Part shown: piece by piece, positions 56,580-64,000 of the stretch
Position numbering within the stretch: position 1 is the stretch's first letter
Layout: each line of letters opens with the position of its first letter
Assembly (NCBI GenBank): GCA_026182355.1
Contig: JAPFBL010000069.1
Span: 1,152,001-1,216,000, forward strand
Direction: 5' to 3'
Source of the DNA: Hermatobates lingyangjiaoensis
Taxonomy: Eukaryota > Arthropoda > Insecta > Hemiptera > Hermatobatidae
Length of the DNA stretch: 64,000 bases
The notes under the pieces: generated by a model
What the model was told of the DNA's origin: nothing
Database searches by the model: none
Seen by the model: the letters and a program-made list of their open reading frames with translations, nothing else
Translations under genes and position numbers: made by a program

Positions 56580-57830
56580 GAATTATCACATTCTATGAGA
56601 CGTGAGGTAGACCACTTGTAAGCAGGCTTCAACAATTCCTACATCAGTCGAACATACCCGTGTTGACCTGTGTGTCTACGGCCTTCCTAGACCAGTAATG
56701 GCGTATAAATCGCAAAAAGCGTATATGTGCACTAGTTCAAAACAATTAAAATTAACATACTAATTTTACCAACTGAAAAGATGTAAATGAATGAAAAGAT
56801 CTTTAAATAAATACAGAAAAAAATTGTTTCAGACTTGTTCGTTTAGAGCACCTGAGGCATCATTGAATGCCAAAATTTAAACAAAAGGCAAACGATAATA
56901 TCATACACTATAACTTTTTGAGTTATCAAGATAGCATTGATAGCATCACAGAGAATAATGTTTCAAATAAAAGTTGTTGAGAAAGAAATTTATAATCAAT
57001 TTCTATTGTAAATATATATAATAATTTCTCTTCAACTATTTTAAACTAATTTTTTTTTAATTTGTATATATATTATCAATTCTAACTTTTAAAAATGTCA
57101 AGGAAGATATGATCTAGAAATAATTCTTGTGACCTCATCAAAACGTAAATATTTGTATAAGTTTGGTTTATTTGAAGCGTACACTCACTCAGTCACTATA
57201 TACAATTACAATTATCCAACAAAGTTTCAAAAACGGAAATTAATCTGTATTACCACTTCTGTAATAATAAATAAGCTAAATTTATTTATGTATTGCACAA
57301 CATAACTACATTCAGTTATGTAGCACTGTAGTTATTATATGTTTCATAATTACTATAGTTTCTATATGGAAATCGTTAATATATTATTATTGCAATTTAG
57401 TACGATAATAATTTAATCATATTAAATTAATGTAATACAATTATGGTTTATACGTTAATATATATAAGTATATAATTGTTTAGTGCCATAAATAAAATAG
57501 CTATTAGTATTTTTACATATCTTTAATGTGATGAACATTTGACCATACAGATATTATAAAACATTTGATGAAGTGATTTTAAATATTACCTTGAATATGA
57601 ATTACAGATTGTACGAGTATACAACTATATAGTATATTATTCTATTGCGAAGAAAAATAGTATATTATATTCTTAAAAATATATTGAAGTATAATATAAG
57701 GCATTAATTATTGCAAAAATCTATAAATAGAGTTATTGAACGTTCAATTTGATTTCAGCCCATGTTTTCATAAGAACTTCAATTGCATAATACAATTCAA
57801 TCATTCACTTTCTAAAATAAGGCGTTCAAG
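56580..57830. other. AT-rich non-genic stretch
   Basis: Nothing recognised; 56590-56710 is GC-richer and may belong with the preceding block. Confidence 0.5.
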
Positions 57831-57838
57831 AGACCAGA

Positions 57839-57910
57839 TCCTCGGTAGTATAGTGGTTAGTATCCCCGCCTGTCACGCGGGAGACCGGGGTTCGATTCCC
57901 CGCCGGGGAG
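57839..57910 (+). tRNA. trnD-GUC: tRNA-Asp(GTC), copy 3
   Basis: 72 nt, identical to the two minus-strand copies, with anticodon GTC at 57872-57874, A box TAGTATAGTGG, B box GGTTCGATTCC and no intron. The immediate upstream GACCAGA is shared with copy 2, but the wider flanks are not, so it is a separate dispersed copy in the opposite orientation. It should be functional. Confidence 0.98.
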
Positions 57911-57913
57911 GGC

Positions 57914-57920
57914 TTTTTTT
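57914..57920 (+). terminator. Pol III terminator of tRNA-Asp copy 3
   Basis: Seven T, 3 nt after the tRNA. Confidence 0.85.
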
Positions 57921-57924
57921 AGTT

Positions 57925-58290
57925 GTTTTAACACATTTAAGAATAAAAAATGTATTTCAAAAAAACATTGTTTTTTACTGACTATATTATTCATTTACTA
58001 ATTAAAACTAGTTTTAATTCAATGGGCTCACATTAATTTTTTCTATGAAGCACTCAATTTAAATTTCTAATTTCCTATCTATTCAATATTGAAAACTCAA
58101 TAATCATCAGCAGATATTAACAATATCTAATGTACAAGTACCTTAGAACATTTGACACAAGTCTTACACTAGCTGGGTACATATTTTTCCCCTAATAAAA
58201 AAATGCATAAACAGTCATCGATCGTATAGTAAATGATAGTCATTTTAACAAATTACTAGAAATTTAGTGGTTAGATTTACATGTTTGATG
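57925..58290. other. AT-rich non-genic stretch
   Basis: Nothing recognised. Confidence 0.5.
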
Positions 58291-58299
58291 GATTTACAA

Positions 58300-58440
58300 G
58301 TTTTGAGGTCCCTAATGTCATTTTTTAATATTTTCCGATGAGACATGTAAGTAGGTAGATTGGAGTGTATACCAAAGTTTCTGGCCACACTGTTTGTTGG
58401 ATCAAATTAATATTTTACACAAAAATATTAACAGTATAGA
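58300..58440 (-). repeat. Eroded copy of the 1.64-kb repeat family
   Basis: TTTTGAGGTCCC, TGTTTGTTGGATCAAATTAA and TATTTTACACAAAAAT correspond in reverse complement to the 3' part of 43421-46690. It lacks the CCCAC block. Confidence 0.5.
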
Positions 58441-58839
58441 TCTGTGATAAAAAATAAAATAATAAAATCTAGGAGAAGTGAGAAAAGACAATGGATGGTA
58501 CTTACAATGAATTATTTAAGAAATATATATTTTTGGATTTTTTAACAAATAATTAAAATATATTATTATTTTCTGCTCTATATGATATTATTATTTATAC
58601 TTCAAACCTGCTGAGAGAGCAATTTGTTATTTTTGCCATTGTATTAACTAAGTAAATACGATGCATAACCCATTAGTTGTTTCTCAGTGTTAACTGCAAG
58701 AGTAAATTAAAGTAATGTTTGACACAAAACTAGAATTAAACTTCAGTAAATTTTCAATAATTAGAAAACATGTTCCTGAGGGCTTCAAAAACAATAAATA
58801 TTCAAATTAGGTGTTCCACTGTGTAATCACTCAATGAAA

Positions 58840-59170
58840 GCTTACCAGTTAATTAACCACCCTAAAAAAGAATATGTAATCTAAATAGTTTGGAATTATT
58901 CATGTTGAATTATTAAGAATCCTGAGGACATTTTAAAGTGTCTGTAATTAATGAAGTGATAATTTTGCATTTCCCTGAAGGGGATGGATCCTTTATTTAG
59001 ACAAGTAAGAGAGAAGAGAGTTCACGAAGTAATGTGTGTAATTAAGATAAACATCAGATTACTTGAGGTTAACTATCTTCTGTTGAAGCTGATGAATTAT
59101 CTGTCACTTGATAATCACTTAATTACGCTCTCCCCTGAACCTTTGAAAACAACCAACTCAATTTAATGCT
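58840..59170. other. Complex non-coding block with homeodomain-type TAATTA sites
   Basis: High-complexity sequence with several TAATTA/ATTAAT words (AGTTAATTAACC, GTAATTAATGAAG, CACTTAATTACGC), no repeat similarity inside the window, and only a TTG- or ATG-started 60-codon frame. It resembles a conserved regulatory element in style only. Confidence 0.25.
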
Positions 59171-59174
59171 TCCT

Positions 59175-59995
59175 TCTCCAGGTATTTTAACATTAAATTA
59201 AAATTAAACTGTTCAGTATAATTGTTTAACAAATGAATTTATGATTATTAGTAAAAAAAAAAAGAAAGAACAGCGAAGGAAATCTGAGAGATATAATTTA
59301 GTTGGTTGAAACTCAGGGTGGTCGTATTCAGCTTCTCACTAGTCGTATTTTCACGAAGATAAACTTCTGAACAGTTTGTTTCTGTAAAAGACCTCTGAAA
59401 AAAAATTGCTAATTCTCCTACAGTGACTAATATGAGTCGTTTATCCTAAATGGCTGACACTCACAAAATAGTTCATTTATTTTAAGTTCAAATACAACGG
59501 TGAGTATAAAATATTGTAGGAAATAACGAAAATCTTCATCCCTTTTGTGAGAATATATATTTTATAAATTTAAAACATATACTAAATGAAACTACTTCCC
59601 CAAATATTTCTGTATATTCAAATTTTAAAAAACAAAAATTAGATGTGGTATATAAACTCCCTTTATAGATAAAAAATTGAAGATTTAATTCTTTTAAGAA
59701 AAGGCAGTTGTGATATTTTAGTTTATTTAAAAAAAACAGCAGAATATTTTTTTCGATTGAACCAATGATAGAAAAACTTATCCTCATTCAATAAAACAAC
59801 TAAGCAGTTTAGAGGGGGTTAATGAATCACAACTTACAAATGTATTGAAGCACGACACATCGAACTGGCAGATAGCAAAGATTTCGAAAATACGAGTGCT
59901 CTAAAAACTTGGCATCTTTACCATTCCGTAAAAGTTACTCATTGTTGTTAAAATATCCTCAATATCTCACATAGAAGGAATGAAAACAGTCAGAT
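59175..59995. other. AT-rich non-genic stretch
   Basis: Nothing recognised; the 83-codon minus frame at 59536-59787 is low-complexity. Confidence 0.5.
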
Positions 59996-60000
59996 ATTAT

Positions 60001-60345
60001 TTGTATTATATTTCATATATTTGTTTTCAAAGGTCAATAAATACCGTCCACTCCAAGGAAGCTTTGAGTTTCAGAAAATGTTGTTCATTATTGTTAAACT
60101 ATTTCAATGCGTCAAAGAATTATTAAAACCGATAAATATAGTTTGTATTATATTTCATATATATGTTTTCAAGGTTAATAAATACCGTCCACTTCTAAGA
60201 AAACTATACTTCTCGGAAAATGTTATTTATTATTGGTAAACTATTTTCAAAACCTCATTGAATATATAAAAACCGATAACTATTATTTGTATTAAATTTC
60301 ATGTATATGTCTTCAAGTTGATAAATGCCATCTACTTCCAAAGAA
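60001..60345. repeat. About 143-bp tandem repeat, 2.4 copies
   Basis: TTGTATTATATTTCATATAT recurs at about 60001, 60143 and 60287 with shared AATAAATACCGTCCACT and AAAATGTT.TT.ATTATTG segments. Copies are diverged with indels. The open frame running through two copies is incidental. Confidence 0.9.
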
Positions 60346-60349
60346 ATGA

Positions 60350-60760
60350 TGAACATCTCCGAACTCAGTAACCTAAAACAATGCATTCAACTTACAAGTC
60401 AGCATTCCATTAATCCAAAATTTTCGTGTCCTTCTCCAACTGGGGAAATATATTGTGATTTAGCCCTAAAGAATGTTTTTTTGAAAAGTAGTTTGCTCTT
60501 TATACTTTACGTATTATGTAAAAAGACGTTTTTCACCTGGCTATTTTCTTCTAACACTGCCTAGAAGAACACTATACTCTCAAAGATGACTGTCATTATT
60601 ATATTTCAAGAACATAAATATCTTTTCTGTGAAAATTTATAGCATTTTTTGCATGAAAAAATAAAGGAGTAAACTTGAAACATTAAATATAAGCTCTTGA
60701 CCTGTTTGTATAGATACATTGATAACAAGATTTCACAATAAACACATAAAATAACATTCA
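60350..60760. other. AT-rich non-genic stretch
   Basis: Nothing recognised. Confidence 0.5.
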
Positions 60761-60764
60761 ATGC

Positions 60765-60950
60765 TCAAACCACAAGATGAAATAGGAAAAAAGATAGATC
60801 TTTCAACTGTAACAAGCGGTCTTCGTCCGAGTCAAAAACCTAACAGGACAAAAATCCTGCTTGGTTTTTGGCTCTGACGGAAGACTGCTTATTACAGTTG
60901 AAAGATCTTAACCTTTTTTTTTTTTTTTTTCATTTCATATTGCGGTTTGA
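60765..60950. repeat. Fold-back of PLE-like ends, partly degraded
   Basis: Arms TCAAACCACAAGATGAAAT.. and ..ATTGCGGTTTGA enclose AGATCTTTCAACTGTAACAAGC and GCTTATTACAGTTGAAAGAT. It is the same family as 36538-36679. The plus core is CTGACGG (for CTGACGA) and the minus core CGGACGA, so both hammerhead-like motifs carry a core change. A T-run expansion (60914-60930) interrupts the right arm. Confidence 0.85.
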
Positions 60951-60954
60951 TCAA

Positions 60955-62845
60955 TCCAATGATAGATACATACTGTAAAATTTTGATTTCATTTTAATTA
61001 GAACTGGCAAAATTATTGCCTTTTTAAAACATATAATATTTGTTAGAATCTCTTATATTATTCTAGGAACAAAACATAAATATTTATAACATAAATGTTA
61101 TTAGTTGTATTCATTTATCTGTTATTGACAAAGAGGATGCAATAAACGATAGTATTGCGTAAACTATACTTAGCAGGTAACAGACTGCCACGGACCGTAA
61201 CCTATATCGTGCTTCTAACGATGAGATACTAATAACTGCAATAAATGCAAACAGAGTGGAAAAAAGTAAAGGTAAATATAGTGCTATTAAGGAAGGACCA
61301 CGGAGGTGAACTCACTGAATGATTAATACAGTTTAACAGTTACTATTAAAGAGCTCATGCATTTTAAATTCGCTAATAAACTGCCTTGTGCCTTGAGAAT
61401 AAAATAATTTAATAATTTTATAAAATTATTGTTTTAACAAACGCCTTTTTTGCTTGAATATAGTAATTTTTATATTTTAAGGTAGAACTATCTGGTTATG
61501 TGAAAAATAAAATACCCATAATTCTTCTTAAATTATAACATAATTGCTGTGAAATGTGTTTATTCCTTCTTTTTGTTTTTCAATTGTTTCAATTCCATTG
61601 ACCTGACTTTGAATTTCTCCAATGTTAGTAAATTCTACTTTATGTGTTTAGTACTGAACCAATAAATTAAAAAATATTCAATAGTTTCACTATCGTACTT
61701 TAAAAATAAACAAATTATATTGAACAAAAAATTTGTCAATTCACTAACGATTTGCCTGATTATTGAAGTAAATTTATGAAATTTTATAGAAAAAAATAAC
61801 TTTGTAGAAAGTTTTTAATGTGTTATTTTTAGAAAAGTTTTGATAAAATATTCTATGAAATCATCAAAGTGAAGTAACATAACAAAGTGTTCATCTTTAA
61901 CAGAAATACAAGAACAGCAACTTTCCTGAAGAGGAATGCTCTTCAAAGGATTGGGCTAGTAACAACAAGAGATTTTAAAAGAAGAAGCCAAAAAGTTTTT
62001 TATTATCATTTCATAGGTCTTGGAATAGAAAAGCAGAAGTAAACACAATTAAAAAAAAAATTGATCAATTTATACACCCTCAAAAGAGGTGGAGAATTTT
62101 ATATTCGAAAATAAAATTTAAAGAATAAATGGTAATTTTTCTCACTAATAGAACTGTTAAAATGAGGATAAGTCTTCAGTATTGAGATTATGTTTAATTC
62201 AAAGTGATAAATCAATGTTAAGTGGCATCATGCTCCCAGTTGATACTGCTTCAATGTGTGTTCAAATAAAGAGTAGTTCATTTTTCTCCTCCTTTCGTAC
62301 AAATGGCTTTGTTCTCGGTTATTTCTTTTTCACACAATCATCCGTTGGCCGTCGATAGAGAATCTGACTGCTTAGATATGAGCCCGTTTTTTTTTTTTTT
62401 TTTTTTTAAGTTCAAGGTAAGTCTAAATTTTATATCTGTCTGAATGAATTGACCAACCATCTTCCTTATTCTATAGATACATTTGAGCAACTCAACAAGT
62501 GATCTTCAGATGAAATGAGACATACAAGTATTATAATTTTGTAGATATTATGAGTGCTTTGGAGAGCAAGGTTGAAAATTGGAAGGAAAGTACAGTACAA
62601 AAAAACGTATCTCCGTTTGAGTAACGTTCATCGTTCTCATCATTGATGTTTGTATTAAATACACAATGCATTTACAATTTGCAAAAAATAAAATTTTGCA
62701 GCATATAACTGTACTATTATATTTTATAAATTCATCATTAGTTTCTATTAGCATTTGGTTTGTAAAACTTCATCACAATCATTATCTATGAAAAGTTGTA
62801 AATCTATATATATATGAATAATAATCAAAATAACACTTGATATAA
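60955..62845. other. AT-rich non-genic stretch
   Basis: No gene, RNA or repeat recognised apart from a T homopolymer at about 62387-62407. Confidence 0.5.
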
Positions 62846-62852
62846 TAGATGG

Positions 62853-62935
62853 ATTAATTTACCACAATGAAAACAATTTTTGAAACAATGCTCTGAGCAT
62901 TGTTTCAAAAATTGTTTTCATTGTGGTAAATTAAT
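62853..62935. repeat. Perfect palindrome, 41-bp arms, 1-nt spacer
   Basis: The left arm 62853-62893 (ATTAATTTACCACAATGAAA and on) and right arm 62895-62935 are exact reverse complements around a single T. TA-rich simple sequence lies on both sides (62808-62816, 62938-62952), as for the PLE-like fold-backs, but the arm sequence matches none of them. Confidence 0.97.
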
Positions 62936-62939
62936 GCAT

Positions 62940-63250
62940 ATATATATATATAACTAAAATATAATAAAGAATATTAAATAATATTTTTATATAATTTAGA
63001 ATTAATTTTAGATAAAAATTGATCTTGTAAAGAAGGGAAGAATGATATTCTGAAAAAAGGCAAAAGGATACTTGGATCAAGCTCTGCTGAGAATTATTAT
63101 ATATATATATTTTTTTTAAAAGTTAATGTTAATTGTATTCTGGGTATTAAGAAAGATATGCTTCTAAGTTTCTTATAAATTACCCATTATGAACATATCA
63201 TATCATTAGTATGCTGTAAGATGCCATTATAAACTTCAAAGAAAGTCAAC
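62940..63250. other. AT-rich non-genic stretch
   Basis: Includes (TA)n at about 62938-62952 and 63098-63110; nothing else. Confidence 0.5.
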
Positions 63251-63254
63251 GTCT

Positions 63255-63425
63255 AAACCACCATAAGAAATTTAGAATGGTAGCCTTAATCTTTCAACCA
63301 AAGCAAGAGATCTTCATCAGAGTACTACTGATTATGAGACTCACAGTGAGACTTTGACGAATACCTCTTGTTTTGGTTGAAAAATTTTTAGTTATATATC
63401 TGAACTTTTCACTGTAGTTTAGACG
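63255..63425. repeat. Degenerate fold-back of the 36.5-kb family
   Basis: TAAACCACCATAAGAAATTT, TCTTTCAACCAAAGCAAG and TCTTCATCAGAG on the left pair roughly with TTTGACGAATACCTCTTG, TTTTGGTTGAAAAATTT and CTGTAGTTTAGACG on the right. The cores are eroded. Confidence 0.65.
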
Positions 63426-63429
63426 TCTT

Positions 63430-64000
63430 TATATTTATTATTAACACTATTTTTTTGTTTAATGGCCTTTTTAAGCTTGTTAATTATTTTGTATTTATGT
63501 TCTAAGTAAATATTATTTTACTTATTAAAAATAGTTAAAAAATGAGAGGTAAACAATTATTTCAAGAATAATAATATGTAAAGGAAATTAATGAAGTTGG
63601 GTTGGGTTTTTAATTTCTTAAGGATAAATTGAAATATGCAGAGCTATAATTATCAGATAGGGTATAATTGAATTCCTTATGCAATTATGCAGAAAGTAAA
63701 CTAAAAGAATTGAATATGTGCTGCAAAACCCAAGGCCAATCGTCTTTTAGTGATTATTATTTTACATATAAACAACAAACCATGCCACTTTAAAATTGTA
63801 TTTAAATTTAATAAAATAAAGATGATACTTCTTTTTCTGGAACTCCATCTTTCTTTTAAGGACAAGATGGAGTTCATTTAGATCAGGGGTTGGGTAACAT
63901 TATTGGATGTTATCCCAATAGAATCTGTAGTAATATGAATTTACCCCCATAATTCGAGGTACTCTAGTAGACAAGCCAATTTACTTATAGAATTCATGGC
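63430..64000. other. AT-rich non-genic stretch
   Basis: Nothing recognised up to the window end. Confidence 0.5.

Overview
This window is eukaryotic, very AT-rich repeat DNA with no complete host protein-coding gene that I can support. It carries dinucleotide microsatellites, a Penelope-like retroelement (PLE) fragment, hAT-type MITEs, a deleted Tc1/mariner element, a LINE 3' remnant, tRNA-derived SINEs, minisatellites and three eukaryotic tRNA-Asp genes followed by poly-T Pol III terminators. This mix fits an invertebrate animal. A chelicerate-like arthropod is my best guess, but that is weakly supported inference.

Layout. 0-10 kb: PLE-terminal repeats, two copies of one hAT MITE in opposite orientation, each with a perfect 8-bp target-site duplication, and a 24-bp tandem repeat. 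10-20 kb: more PLE termini, a SINE, a nine-copy 105-bp satellite, a 1.1-kb GC-rich insertion with a 15-bp target-site duplication, a possible exon and a LINE tail. 20-36 kb: mostly unannotated AT-rich DNA with one well-preserved SINE, a 174-bp tandem duplication, GT/AT microsatellites and a 30-bp minisatellite split by about 2 kb of retroelement-like repeat. 36-48 kb: two long fold-back repeats, a GC-rich possible exon, the deleted mariner, two tRNA-Asp genes on duplicated blocks, and between them a 1.64-kb unit present twice in tandem. 48-53 kb: a SINE, then a cluster of three fold-back elements around a PLE GIY-YIG endonuclease fragment. 53-64 kb: a diverged SINE, another possible exon, short tandem duplications, the third tRNA-Asp, two fold-back repeats and a 41-bp-arm palindrome.

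The most interesting signal is a family of small hammerhead-ribozyme-like motifs scattered over the window. Each has CTGANGA, one free base, a short stem and then GAA. The best copies follow this with a short self-complementary word starting with A and ending with T, a non-G base, and a segment pairing back to the bases before CTGANGA. The stem sequences differ between families while pairing is kept. The best copy lies 30 nt downstream of the PLE stop codon. This matches what is known of small hammerhead variants linked to Penelope-like elements that are thought to act as dimers. Here several sit in fold-back units made of two element ends facing each other and embedded in (TA)n tracts.

The tRNA genes are probably functional. 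I infer that almost everything else is mobile-element-derived or simple repeat, possibly intronic or intergenic around an unseen gene whose exons may include the GC-rich candidate segments listed.
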